64,000 nt of DNA from Diphasiastrum complanatum (Eukaryota; Streptophyta; Lycopodiopsida; Lycopodiales; Lycopodiaceae). The stretch is taken from assembly GCA_029204225.1 (NCBI GenBank), contig CM055114.1:16825502-16889501 (forward strand). Reading direction: 5' to 3'. Within the stretch, counting starts at the first letter, position 1. Every line of letters begins with the position of its first letter. Below, one piece after another: positions 41,401 through 53,094 of this stretch. The notes beneath the pieces were generated by a model, which saw only the letters and a program-made list of their open reading frames with translations, did not search any database and was not told the origin of the DNA. The translations under genes were made by a program, and so were the position numbers.

Positions 41401-42950
41401 CGGAATAATCCTTTAAAATCAGGGTTCCTCCAGATGCTTTTTCTAAGTGAAGGTCAGTCGGAGTAATTGAGGACTGTTCGAATGTTCTCGTTTTTTCTTC
41501 TCTTTTTGTAAAAAAAGAACCCAAGCTTCTCTTTTCAAAGTATCATTTTTGACGAAGAGTTTAGAAAAACAGTTTTGCATGATCTGGTAAAGCACGAAAG
41601 TGAGCAAATGCATGCAAGGGTCTCTTACATAGTTGTAGGTTAATCTGGATTCCGGAGTAAAAAAATGTGAGCTAGTACAAGCATTCACATGAGGGAGACG
41701 TTTAGAAAATGCCGGCTTAGGAGTGAGCAATTATATAGTGCAGCTGACATGATGAGCTATGATAAAGAAACATTGGGAGATTGTAAGGTAACAATGGCAT
41801 GTACAGCAGAGTATGTTGCATATGTGCAGGTTTGTAAAACCTTGGTGAGGAAATCCTTTTCCAGATGAATTGTCTTGTGGTAATCTGTCAAGGCCTTCTA
41901 GTTTCATGCACTATTTTGAGTTTTGCATGATAGATGGCACTTAAGAAAAGGCTAAGATAGGGCTTAGGAATTATAGGCCACTGCAAAATTTCTAGGGCAT
42001 GTGGGTTTTGTTCAAAGCTTTTACTTTCAGTCAGTGTTTTGGTATAGCCAGACCTATTTGAAGCATCCATTTGGCACATGTATTATGTCCTCCTTCGGGC
42101 TCTCATACTGCATGGTTAGCCCTACATTATTTCACTGAACATTGGGTCTTAGCTTATTGTTAGTCATTTTTGGTGCTTATTTGGAGTTGCTTGTCAGTTC
42201 AAGCATGGTAGTTTGGCCGAAAAGCTATCTAGAATATTGCTTACTTGGGTGCACCAATGCCTTGAGGTTTGACTTTTATGAATTTTTGTTAAAGACCATT
42301 CATAGGCCTATGAATTGGATCCATGGTATTGGGTGGCAACAATAAGTATTGGGTCCAAATGACACGTAGCTTTTTGGAAGGTTCCCCTAAGGCCCTGAAG
42401 GGATTCTAGAATACTGGTACAATTACTTGACAAGGAACGGTTTGGTTGATCAGAGAGGATATAAAAGAGCATGCAACGACACTTTTAACTAGAATATCAC
42501 ATATATTGACATAGACAGGATTCTGATAGATGGGAACCATTCTGTTTCCAAAGAAAAACACATTTTCAGTATTGCCTAAAGGAATGATGAGATATGAGTG
42601 GCAACACTAGGATAATGTTCTACTGATCATTCTAATAAACTTAGTTAAAAGTTACATTGATCGATAAAAGCACCGACTTGCACTATCTTAAATGTTTTAA
42701 AATCTTGTGTCTTTAACAAAGGGTATAATGGAAAAAGTATAAGTAGAAATTATTGTATTCATTTTTCTATTGGCAAAGAAAACACAAGTACCTGAAATAA
42801 GATGCGGTATTATTGGAAAGAAGTGCAAATTTTCTGAACAAAGTTTAGATAAACTGATCAAATGAGTAATATTATGCCAATGCTGAAGGGTAAATAGGTG
42901 ACTGTAGTCTAAATAAAACTTAGAGTAAGCTCTCAATGCTTGATGTATTT
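38450..42950. other. Region without TE proteins; possible host gene or intergenic remnant
   Basis: About 4.5 kb in which no gag, pol, LINE or transposase motif is seen on either strand. Near its left end a (ga)n run (38540-38560) is followed by cgagagatcgagggagacga and an ATG at 38585 opening 18 codons (MSMAFIFSECYNAIVNKTEI), the look of a plant 5' leader and first exon. No second exon can be linked to it. Reading frames further right are short. A non-coding RNA or a relict gene is possible, but cannot be shown. Confidence 0.3.
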
Positions 42951-43039
42951 AATGAGGCATCATGCCTATTTGTAGTTGCTAGAAGGTCCACAAGTGAGAG
43001 TTAACAGCCTAGCCTTGCTACTCATCACTTGCAACTTCT

Positions 43040-43262
43040 TGACTACTAAAGCTTGTAATCGTTTCCGTGCCAATTTGCTTTGCCCTGGTGAACCATACGA
43101 TCCCAACCTCCCTATTGACCATGAGCCTTTTCCATTCCTTCCTGCTGCCATACTACAAGTTCAGATTCAAAAACGGCATCGTCAAAGACTTCTACAATGT
43201 TTGGTACTTGGGATGGTCATCCTATTGATGAAGCCACATGGAAATCTTTGGATGTGATCACA
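43040..43262 (+). pseudogene. Gypsy integrase C-terminal/chromodomain-type tail
   Basis: Plus strand: the segment around DHEPFPFLPAAILQVQIQKR continues HRQRLLQCLVL and, after a one-base shift, WDGHPIDEATWKSLDV. This is the PAAIL...R...Q.LV.W...ATWE pattern at the end of gypsy integrases, leading into the chromodomain-like end. It is isolated: no RT or LTR is clearly attached. It could be the 3' end of Gyp-I, on the same strand. Confidence 0.7.
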
Positions 43263-44456
43263 CATAGTCCTTTATTACAAGAGCAAGCTCCTGCTCTCCA
43301 TGGTACTATTAAAAATCGTGCTATACCTCTTGATGATATATCTTTTTTAATATTGTTTTATGATGACAGCATTTTCTCAATGTGCATATGTTCAACGTAT
43401 AAATTAAAACGCCTAACAATTGTTGGCTCGTGGAACTCACTACTGGGTTTGAGAAACAAATTCTGTGTGCAAAAGTACAAGTGGTCCCAGCTTTTGGACT
43501 GACACCACTAGCTACGAAATGTATAACCAAGAAAGAAAGGTAGCTTCTGTATTTAAGATTTAAGTTACATCCCACATTGCGGGTAATTTTTATCTAAGTC
43601 AGGGAGTGTTTTGGACAGACAATTCCATACTTCTCTAATACACAGTTTCATGATGAAGTTGTCGTACTCAGTACGCTGTAACTTGGGAAGCCAGCCGTAA
43701 CTGCAGCATTGAGGTTCAGAATCAGGGAGGAAACAATGTCAGCTGCATGGATTAGGAGCTTTGAGTTTAAGTCTTCAATGTCTCTGGCTTTGCTGCGGTG
43801 AAATTTGTCAAAAAGCCTGCCAGACCATCAAGGGGGTTGGAAACTTGTACGTCTAGGTGAGAGATATGGGGGTGGAGGGGACGGATGGGAGAGAACACCA
43901 CATATTCCAAAGGTGGAGAGTGAGATAGATTTTTTGCAAGAGAGGGGCAGGGGGGATACTAGGTCCCGCTTTCTAGCATCAAAAGAAATAAGTTTTTACA
44001 TGCCTTTTTGTCTAGTATTTTCCATATGAGGGAATTAGAAAAGTTACTAGACAAGTGTACAAAGAAGATGACATGGAGTCGTTCTGCCGTTTGGAGTAGA
44101 TCGTGGCGGCTACTGTCATTGTCAAGTAGTTGCACAATACAGGAAGTGGGCGTGAGAAGGCTTCGTATTCGTGGTCGAGCGAGTTGTTGCCGTGGCCAAT
44201 TAAGTTGGGATAGTCGATAAGTCGGACTTCCACGATATGTCAGACAAGTTGGGTTTCCCCGATATGTCGGTTGAGTCGATAAGTCAGACTTCCCCAATAA
44301 GTCGGCCAACTTCAACAAGTCAGGTGCCATTCTCTTGCTTGTCTTCAGTAATAGAGTATTTTTACAGATTGTGCGACAATGCATGTAAAATTGCAGCGAT
44401 ATGAATGGGACTAGATTAACATGGGATTTAGGAGAGTAGAGGAGATAAATCCAACA
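43263..44456. other. No gene recognised; contains a short minisatellite
   Basis: About 1.2 kb. The only structure is a degenerate tandem repeat at 44205-44330, listed separately. The left boundary of the Chr-H LTR at 44457 is abrupt. Confidence 0.4.
44205..44330. repeat. Minisatellite: gataagtcggacttcc units
   Basis: About five degenerate units of 20-27 bases built on ga(t/g)aagtc(g/a)gacttccccgata(t)gtc. Confidence 0.65.
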
Positions 44457-44892
44457 GTCTGGAGCTATATATCTTTTGGGTGCCACGTGTCAATGTCCTA
44501 TTGGCGCGAGGCGGTCCCTTTGTTATGGACCCGAGTGTGCACAATTGACGCATGCCTTTGGTCGGAGGTGAACCCACATGTACTATGTATATAGAGGTGG
44601 ATCTCCATGAGCTTGTCATTCATTCTCTCCTAGAAAATGAAAAGCTCTTCCACTGGTGGTCAGGTCAGGACATTAATCTAGGCCTCAGGATGTAGGTAGG
44701 CAAGGGTCGAGGGTAAGGCATGGTGGTATGGGACACCTTGGCTTATCGGAGATTCGAGCTTGCTTGATGGTGGTCTATAGCTCCAGTGCACGGGGGAGAG
44801 GTGGCAGTACATCTATGGATGGGCAGTAACTTAGAGTTCGTCACCTAATTGTGTCTTAGCAATGTTCGAATTTGAGGATGGGGATTCTAGCA
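44457..44892 (+). repeat. Chr-H 5' LTR (5'-truncated)
   Basis: Matches 55513-55833 from gtctggagctatat onward. It ends in tctagca two bases before the primer site. A tatgtatataga (TATA region) is at about 44584-44595. Confidence 0.82.
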
Positions 44893-44894
44893 TT

Positions 44895-44907
44895 TGGTAT
44901 CAGAGCC
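44895..44907 (+). other. Chr-H primer binding site (initiator tRNA-Met type)
   Basis: tggtatcagagcc just inside the LTR, as is usual in plant chromoviruses. Confidence 0.9.
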
Positions 44908-45047
44908 ACCGATCATTGTGAAGAAGGTGCAATTGCTTCAACTTAAATTTTGGTTGGTTAACCTTCTTGTTGATGTGCTAGGACAGCTTAGTATTCATGG
45001 ATGGATCGCTATGAACAATTTTGCTTTTTGTTTTGTCGAAATCTAAC

Positions 45048-46933
45048 TGTTAACAGATTCTTACAAATGCAAACACGACAAATGTTGACAAATTCTTTGC
45101 TCCAGATTCTGTCACGTGTTTCTTGCTCATCTGGTTTACCACTTCTATGTTTTCTGCCTGTCAGTAGAGGTTGTGGGCTTGTTCTTTACGTTTTCATTCT
45201 TATTACAATGCCCAGATCAGGTAGAATGGACAGATATCAACGTTGTAGTATGTTTGTCCTGTGCCTGTCAGAGGACAACTCAGGGTCATTCACTCTTGAA
45301 AGCACTCACACTCAATCAGAAATGCAAGCCATGAACATTCATTTACAGATCAGCATGCAGCCCAAATGAACGTTCAACTAAACTTACTACCATACAAGTA
45401 GTGTCTCCAGGTTTTATGTGCATGGATTACTACAAAAAATTTCTTTTCCTGTGTAGTATAACGCAACTGAGGACCAGAAATTTTTGCTTTCAAATGCTAG
45501 TAGCCTATCCATTTGTAATAGAACTGCTAACAACCAGAGTTTTAAGTTTCTCAAAACACTGATTCAATTTCTTGTTCCAAACAACAGGTGGACTAGGTTG
45601 ATTCCTCTTTTTCTTTTTATTAACAATCCCTTTTGTCAGATTATTGAGCGGAAATCCTACCTTAGCATAATCCTCAATAAATCTTCCGAAGAAAACTGTA
45701 AATCCTAAAAATGATTTAACTTGCCTCACAGTATCCGGAATTGGCCATTCAATCACTATCTTGATTTTATTCTCGTCAATCTTGATCCCATTAACAATGA
45801 TCTTATGACCGAGATAAAGCAACTCTTGCTTAAAGAATTCACACTTGGACTCTTTAGCATAGAGTAACAACTGTCGGAGTTTCATCAAGATGATTCTCAA
45901 GTGATCTATGTGTTTCCTAAAGGTCTTATTGTATTCTACAGCTACCTACTCTAAAAAAGACCAGGGAACAGCTATTGAAACTCCAATTAATCTACAACAT
46001 TAACAGAAAACAAAACAAGAAAACAAGAAGCTAATCTACAGCATTTTAGAAGTCCAAGAATCAAGAAACCAACCAGTCTTTTGATTATTGGACATCCCAA
46101 GAACATCAAGAACTAGAATGTCAAGAATCTGCAAGATTTACACCACATTTCTAGCCTCTATAGTTTATCTGAATGCTGGAATCTACATTAATCCACAAGC
46201 AAGAAAGGAAATCTAATCCACTCTAGGAAAGCAAGAAAACTATTCCACTCTACTATCCACAACCACACACAAAGGATGGAAGGGCAAGATCATGAATGCA
46301 TCACTCAAGAAACAAGCATGATCAGGGAGCTCAATGGATGCACCAAACTCGTGGAGGCTCTTCTCGTTTCAGCATGGAGTAGATACAATACACAAAAAGC
46401 TCCTCTTCTCAAAGAGGGAGTCTCTTAAATAAACAAGAGAGCTCCTTAGGTGGCATCCTAGTGGCATTTCCACATTTCACAAATTACAAGTGGAATAATG
46501 CTCTCCACTAGAGGTCACCATCAAAAGGTGGCTCACTCTACTTTCTTTAAGAGGGGTCTACTTGCATTTATTACTTTGCCTAGAAATACTAGTTCCTACA
46601 TGGTCATTTCATCTTCTGGGATTCACCATGAGGCTTACACAGTTTCTACTTGACAGTATTAACTAGTATTCCTCGGCTCTCAGTCTTCGTTCCTCTCATC
46701 TTCTCAGAGACCTCCTCGGTCTAAGGTGAGAGATGCTCTTGGGTAGCTCTGGCCGAGTATCTGGGGGATTCATCAGAATCAGCCAACATCATCCCACCCC
46801 TAATGTGTTGCAGGATCCACTACAACGCATATTGAATGATGTCATTCTGCTTCCGCATTGGCATCTTCGATCATCACTTGGAAAATCGTAGATCCTCTTT
46901 CGCTTGCGTAAAACCAAGTGCTTATTGCTGCCA
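45048..46933 (-). repeat. TRG-J 3' LTR, about 1.33 kb plus a 557-bp insert
   Basis: 45048-45378 and 45936-46933 match 51767-53093. It begins tgttaacag and ends ttgctgcca. The insert at 45379-45935 is absent from the other LTR. Confidence 0.9.
45379..45935 (-). pseudogene. Foreign gypsy RT fragment inside the TRG-J LTR
   Basis: Minus-strand RT connection region: FRKHIDHLRIILMKLRQLLL, YAKESKCEFFKQELLYLGHK, IEWPIPDTVRQVKSFLGF and FFGRFIEDYAKVGFPLNNLT. This is the stretch just after the YxDD box of gypsy RT. No LTR or RNase H is clearly attached, and no target duplication is seen (the other LTR has agtcc at this place). It was probably pasted in by repair or recombination. Confidence 0.85.
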
Positions 46934-49134
46934 GTCTTTTTCAAAAAACTGCTTTCGCAATCTGCCTAATCAGGATGTCTTATTGTTGCAAGTGGTTGAC
47001 ATTCTCAAAATTGGAGAGCTCCCAGTAGCTTGACAATCTTGCATGCTTGAGTGCTTCCCGCGGTGTCTTTTTCTCTTATCACTTGTATCTGCCATTGACG
47101 GTTTCATCTTTGGTTTCTTGGCAAGCACTAACTTCTGGGATTTCTGTATCCTCCATTTTGCTTCTAGGCGTTTTTGCAGTTCCTCTCTTAGTTGAAGTTC
47201 CAGTCTTGTCGATGCTCTTTCTTGATAGGTTGCACAAACCTTGGTTATTAGTCTTCAAGGGAATGGACTCATCAACACATTGGTGGTAGGAACAGATTGG
47301 ACGGATGGGTTGATGACGGTAGGGAAACATGATGAAGGCTTGGTGGAAGGGTGAAGGAATTGATAGTCCTTCAGTTGCAGCCTTGGACCCTTGCAATGTT
47401 GAGCTTTGACCACCACTTGTTGGGTGAGGATCTCGTTTATTTTGCAGACTCACTGTTGTCTTCATCATTTTGCTTTTCTGCAGCTCTTTCTTCCTTTGAT
47501 CCATTACTTTTGGATCTCTTCAGGATTCATAGGAGGGGATTCAACTATCATTGCTCCAAAGAGTTTCTTTTATCAAGATTGATCTGATTCATTTATTGCT
47601 TAAGTTTCGTCCTTTCCTCCTCAGTTTCTTTGCTTTATTCTTTTTTGTTTTTGCTGCTTCACCTACTTCTTAGATCTTTTCTGGTTGATCAACTATTGTA
47701 GGTGGTAGTTGATCTCCGCAAGACACTTGCAATGATCTTTAGCCACTTCAGTTAAATTATCAGGATTTGAAAAAATTGGTGATTTCTCAGGTGGGTAACG
47801 AGATGATGGAAAATAGAGAAATGGAAGGAAGGGTGGTGGCAGCGGTGACATCGGTAGATGGTGTGGCGATAGGCATGAGAAATGGATGCAGATGTATGGC
47901 TAGAGACTGGTTGAAGAAGGAGACTAATTTCCCAATGCTTGTGCTTCCCTTTCCTGAAGGATCTTCGTCGTGACTGGGGTACTTCTTCTGATTGAGTTGC
48001 TTTGGATTGCCCATCTGCTTTCTTAGCCTTGCCTTTGTCGTCTTTGGTTTTGTGACCTTGGTTGTCAATCTGCTGATGTTGTTGCTGGCGATGTGGCTGC
48101 TCCAGTGGGTGCCTGCAAATCCACTCTCTCCCCCCCAAAAAAAATATGTTGGTGGGGATGTTGTTGCTGGTAATTGTTCATGCTCAAGATTGGATCGGCG
48201 TGTGGAACACGTTGAACATGCGACTGGACTAAAGATTGAATAAATTTTAACTAAATTTGTTTTGATCTTGTTGTAGTTGACTCGAAGATGAATATGACGA
48301 TGAGATAAAGGAATCAACTCGAAAATGATAGGGATTTTTCAAATTTTAAGTAGGCGCAAAGATCCTAAACTCTGTACAAGGTGATCTGAAGATGGATAGA
48401 TGAATGAAAATGTGTTCTTGATATGCTCTACAGAAGACTCTCATGCAGTAGCTATTTCGCATGCAAAAATCAATCACACAAAAGGGATGAAGAGGAACAA
48501 GGAAATAAACAAACTGTACAGAGAGTAAGAACTGTATGGCACTTGTCAAACAAAACTTTCATTCATCAACATTGATAATTCACCTTGACTATTGCAATAT
48601 CCCATTGTTCTTGTAGAGTAATGAGAAAAATTCTGATATGCCCTTGTCAAAACAAGGCAGGGTTGGTGACACTAGAATCTACCATCATTGACAGTAGATA
48701 TTGTAAGATTGAGCTTGAAATACATAGAAGGAGAAGGTACTATTCCTATTAGTATCCTTCGGATCATGAGATTCATAAAATGAATCGCTTTTTAGATTTC
48801 AGATTGTGCAGAGTTGTTTCATGATATGCAATTAGTGCAAATCTCATCAGAAAGAGGGGACATATAGATTTGAGGTTGCAGGATCGCAGAGAAAATGTCA
48901 ATTCCTTGGGGAGGGTGCTCTTGTCTGGGAATAGTAGCAGATGACGGAATATCGGTTTCCTCTATGTCTTGCAATAACTCATTTCATATGGCGTCTATGT
49001 GCGATCATTGATCTGAAAAATGGCGTGGTGATGTAGAAGTTCACGAGGAACTTCTCGATTGAGTAGCAGGTTTAGCTGTTGGTTGCTATGGTGCTCGTGT
49101 GGTGTTGTCGTGAGGATCCTATCGTGATTCGTAA
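46934..49134 (-). other. TRG-J 3' internal region, no pol; one unknown frame
   Basis: In an autonomous element this would hold pol. No protease, RT, RNase H or integrase motif is found on either strand. A minus-strand frame at 47504-47079 (141 codons, Lys/Ser/Thr-rich, including KKELQKSKMMKTTVSLQNKR) and one at 48138-47752 (Lys/Gln/His-rich) are open but match nothing I know. They may be spacer. Confidence 0.5.
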
Positions 49135-50135
49135 CTAACGTGGCGGGCAGGTAGGATCTACCTGGGTGTTTCGGACAGTGGTACTTGGTCCTGACATACT
49201 ACGTTGGATAGACTTCAGGGTAGTTTGAAACTCATTGGTGAGTTTCTCCATTTGCAGTTGATGTTGCTGATTAAGCAACTCCAGTTGTGATTTCCAAAGC
49301 TGATCTCGGGTATCCTCGATTTGCTTCGACTCTTGGACAGGAGCACGAGGTGCTTTCCGTTCCCCGGATTCATCAACATCTGATCCTTCGTCTTCTTCTT
49401 TGATGGCATCAGACATAGCTAACTTGAGGCTCGTATATTCGTCATTGGATTTAAGCTCGTGTCTTATCCATCTTGGAAGGCCGACTAAAAACTAGATGAT
49501 GAGCATCTGTTCGGAGGGTTGTTCTTGTACTTGACTTTTGAGGCGTTTGAATCGCTCGATATAGTCTCGTACACGTTCATCATTTGTCATCTTGATGTTA
49601 CTTAATTTGACAAAAGGACTCTCTATCAAATGAAATGGTTTGAAACGCTTGATAAAGGACTCTTTCAGAGTAGACCAATCCAATTTATCTTCACGATTGG
49701 AGATGTTTCCCCGTAAACGTCACATGCATTCTCAAAGATTTGCAAGAATCTTTGAGGGTCCGAACTACCATCAAACTTTGGTAGATCCAACTTGGGTGTT
49801 CTTTTATCAAAATGAGCTTCGTGAGTGGTAGAAGCTCCATTCAGGTGTGTTCTGGCGTGTGATGCTTCAACACCATGAACATGGGCTTGTGCTCGTGAAG
49901 ACTTGGCTCTATCAGGCTCTTGTCCATCGAATGGGTTTGTGTATGGCTCGTGTATTTGGGACCGCATTCGATAGAACCTATGACGTCTGATTTGTTCAGT
50001 TGTAGGAGACCTTATTTCGTATGGATAATCTTCTGGGACATCAGGATCAGTATGTTGGTCCATGGTGTACTGTCGTGTATTTGTGGGTTTGTATGGGTTT
50101 CTGTTGTTTTTGGATTTTATTTTTTTTTTTGACAA
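49135..50135 (-). pseudogene. TRG-J gag
   Basis: Three overlapping minus-strand frames form one gypsy-type gag. Frame 50135-49665 has a Lys-rich N-terminus, then HFDKRTPKLDLPKFDGSSDP and QRFLQIFENACDVYGE. Frame 49683-49492 has MDWSTLKESFIKRFKPFHLI and RDYIERFKRLKSQVQEQ, the core WxxLKxxFxxRF motif. Frame 49416-49135 has MSDAIKEEDEGSDVDESGER and a helical LWKSQLELLNQQHQLQMEKL. Shifts and a stop separate them. No zinc knuckle is seen. The C-terminal AIKEEDEGSD matches Gyp-I's gag. Confidence 0.85.
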
Positions 50136-50204
50136 GCTTGACGTTAGTCAAAAAAAGCTTGGGTTGTAAAACTGGGTTTGGTCAGAAAACTTGAGTCAGG
50201 ATCA

Positions 50205-50570
50205 AAAAATGGAGTATATCGGAAAATGGTGTATCGGAAAACTGATGCCTTGAAAAAATTGTGACTCAAAAAAAGTATAACTCGAAAAAACTATGACTTG
50301 AAAAAAGTATAACTCGAAAAAACTGAGACTCGAAAAAACTATGACTTGAAAAATGTATAACTCGAAAAAAGTGGGAGCTTGAAAATTATGACTCGAAAAA
50401 ATTATGAATCGAAAAAAATATGTAGTATCGAAAAAACAATAAATCGAAAAAAAGGATGGATCGAAAAATTAATGGAGTATCGAAAAATGAACAAAGTATC
50501 GAAAAATTAACGAAGGCCCGAAAAATTAAGGAAGTATCAAAAAATAACAAAGTATCAAAAAATTAATGTT
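50205..50570. repeat. Degenerate tandem array of (a/c)tcgaaaaa units
   Basis: About 20 units of roughly 15-20 bases, each with tcgaaaaa or a one-base variant (cttgaaaaa, atcaaaaa) followed by tat(g)a-type bases. It lies between the gag start and the 5' LTR of TRG-J, i.e. in its leader. Confidence 0.85.
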
Positions 50571-51490
50571 TGGTGAACCCGATCGAGATGTGAAACGCAG
50601 ACCCGATCGAGATTTGAAGGACAATCCCTGGTCGAGATCTGGGGCTCGAGAGTTGGCGGTCGAGATGGTCAAAAATGGTGCAGCTGAGATTTCTCAGCCG
50701 GGCGCGGTCGAGATGGCGTTGAAGAGGTTCGGGCGAGATTTGTGGGAGAGACGTGGGTGAGATTGGAGGGAAGAGGCTCGGGCGAGATGGAGTTGGAAAT
50801 GCTCGGTCGAGAGCTGAGCAGGAGGAAGTGTTCGGGCGAGAGAGGAGGGAAAGGCACGGTCGAGAGCTAAGCAGGGAAGGCTCGGTCGAAAGCTGGAGGT
50901 CAGATGGGATCGTGAAGGAGAGGAGAGCACTCGGTCGATTTTGTGAGGGAGGTAGGATTAGGTGCTCATGAAGACTCCAATGGAGGAGGGTGTGGCTCTG
51001 TCAGGGAAGGGGTTAATGTGCAGGTTGTTCGGTGAGGGAGGAGGCAGGGGCTCATTAACGTGGAGAGCGTGTGCAGGGTGTGGAGTGGGTGCGGAGGCTC
51101 AGTCAAGTTGGAAATCTTTAGATGGGGAAGGATCAAAGGAGCAGGAGGCTCAGTCAGGACGAAATGAGGAGTCGGTCAAATGAGGGTGTATGTGGATTTG
51201 GGCAGGAAGGGGTGAAGGAGAAGGGAGGAATGTGTGGAGCGTGGGCAAGGAGGGTTGATGTCTCAAATCATGGTTTCAGTTGGTATCAGGTCGTGGAAAA
51301 AACTGTCTGGTGAGGAGACTGGTGAGGACTGTCTGGGTAACTACCACAGAGATTATTCATTCGGTCCATTTCTGCAAATGTTTTACCTACGATGTCTCCT
51401 GTTTAGTATGTTGCAGGTGTGTCAATTTACATAAGGCGAGTTGGTATCGTTGACAACAAGGAAGCAGCGTGCTGCTGTTTATGAAACAAG
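50571..51490. repeat. G-rich leader with repeated ggtcgaga words
   Basis: Strong purine skew on the plus strand. The word (g)gtcgaga(t/g), or cgggcgagat, recurs more than ten times from about 50580 to 50900 and less regularly after. Frames on both strands here are low-complexity products of the skew and not genes. Confidence 0.7.
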
Positions 51491-51748
51491 AACGAGCTAG
51501 AACAAGCTTTGTGTCTTCTGTTGGTTGTTTGGACTGTGTGAGAGCGTTTTCAGGTCGTTAAACTGCCCAACAGGTTGTAGAATGAGACCGTGGCCCAACG
51601 GGTTGTAGAAGGAGATTGCATAGGGACGTTCAGACAGTCTGGTGTAGACTAAAGATTGTGATAGATCGAGGTAGGTAGAACATTTTGAATGGATCTGGTT
51701 GAGAAGAGCGTTGCAGCAGGGATGGAATAAAGATGTGGATGTGTTCAA

Positions 51749-51766
51749 GCGACAACGAGCGTCAAA
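51749..51766 (-). other. TRG-J candidate primer binding site
   Basis: Minus-strand TTTGACGCTCGTTGTCGC abuts the right LTR. It resembles the TTTGGCGCC... sites of Gyp-G and other gypsy elements with a few changes. Confidence 0.45.
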
Positions 51767-53093
51767 TGTTAACAGATTCTTACAAATGCAAACACGGCAA
51801 ATGTTGACAGATTCTTTGCTCCAGAATTTGTTACTTTACTCATCTGGTTTACCACTTCTATGTTTTCTGCCTGTCAGCAGAGATTGTGGGCTTGTTGTTT
51901 ACGTTTTCATTCTTATTACAATGCCCAGATCAGGCAGAATGGACAGATTTCAACGTTGTAGTATGTTTGTCCTGCCTGTCAGAGGACAACTCAGGGTCGT
52001 TCACTCTTGAAAGCACTCACACTCAATCAGAAATGCAAGCCATGAACATTCATTTACAGATCAGCATGCAGCCCAAATGAACGTTCAACAGTCCCTACAG
52101 CTACCTACTCTAAAAACGTCCAGGGAACAGCTATTGAAACTCCAATTGATCTACAACATTAATAGAAAACAAAACAAGAAAACAAGAAGCTAATCTAACA
52201 GCATTTTAGAAGTCCAAGAATCAAGAAACCAACCAGTCTTTTGATTATTGGACATCCCAAGAACATCAAGAACTAGAATGTCAAGAATCTGCAAGATTTG
52301 CACCACATTTCTAGCCTCTATAGTTTACCTGAATGCTGGAATCTACATTAATCCACAAGAAAGAAAGGAAATCTAATCCACTCTAGGAAATCAAGAAAAC
52401 TATTCCACTCTACTATCCACAACCACACACAAAGGATGGAAGGGCAAGATCATGAATGCATCACTCAAGAAACAAGCATGATCAGGGAGCTCAATGGATG
52501 CACCAAACTCGTGGAGGCTCTTCTCGTTTCAGCATGGAGTAGATACAATACACAAAAAGCTCCTCTTCTCAAAGAGGGAGTCTCTTAAATAAACAAGAGA
52601 GCTCCTTAGGTGGCATCCTAGTGGCATTTCCACATTTCACAAATTACAAGTGGAATAATGCTCTCCACTAGAGGTCACCATCAAAAGGTGGCTCACTCTA
52701 CTTTCTTTAAGAGGGGTCTACTTGCATTTATTACTTTGCCTAGAAATACTAGTTCCTACATGGTCATTTCATCTTCCGGGATTCACCATGAGGCTTACAC
52801 AGTTTCTACTTGACAATATTAACTAGTATTCCTTGGCTCTCATTCTTCGTTCGTCTCATCTTCTCAGAGACCTCCTCGGTCTAAGGTGAGAGGTGCTCTT
52901 GGGTATCTCTGGCCGAGTATCTTGGGGATTCATCAGAATCAGCCAACATCATCTCACCCTTAATGTGTTGCAGGACCCACTGCAACGCATATTGAATGAT
53001 GTCATTCCGCTTCCGCATTGGCATCTTCAATCATCACTTGGAAAAGCGTAGATCCTCGTTCGCTTGCGTAAAACCAAGTGCTTATTGCTGCCA
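51767..53093 (-). repeat. TRG-J 5' LTR, 1327 bp
   Basis: Starts tgttaacag and ends ttgctgcca on the plus strand. It matches the left LTR apart from the 557-base insert, short indels (for example near 51835 and 51970) and scattered substitutions. Confidence 0.9.
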
Positions 53094-53094
53094 G

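Larger units (their letters stand above)
45048..53093 (-). mobile_element. TRG-J: gag-only non-autonomous LTR element (TR-GAG type)
   Basis: Two long direct repeats (45048-46933 with an insert, and 51767-53093) bound about 4.8 kb containing only a gypsy gag (50135-49135, minus), no protease, RT or integrase. A gag-only element with LTRs fits the described TR-GAG class, which needs pol from a helper element. On the minus strand a degenerate primer site (TTTGACGCTCGTTGTCGC) lies inside the right LTR, so this is the 5' LTR. No target duplication could be matched, and the LTRs differ at scattered sites and short indels, so it is not recent. It sits within Chr-H, shortly after that element's primer site. 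Confidence 0.82.

Noticed and set aside
50566-51313. Several plus- and minus-strand frames in the G-rich TRG-J leader
   Set aside because: Low-complexity products of purine skew and the ggtcgaga repeat, without any domain.
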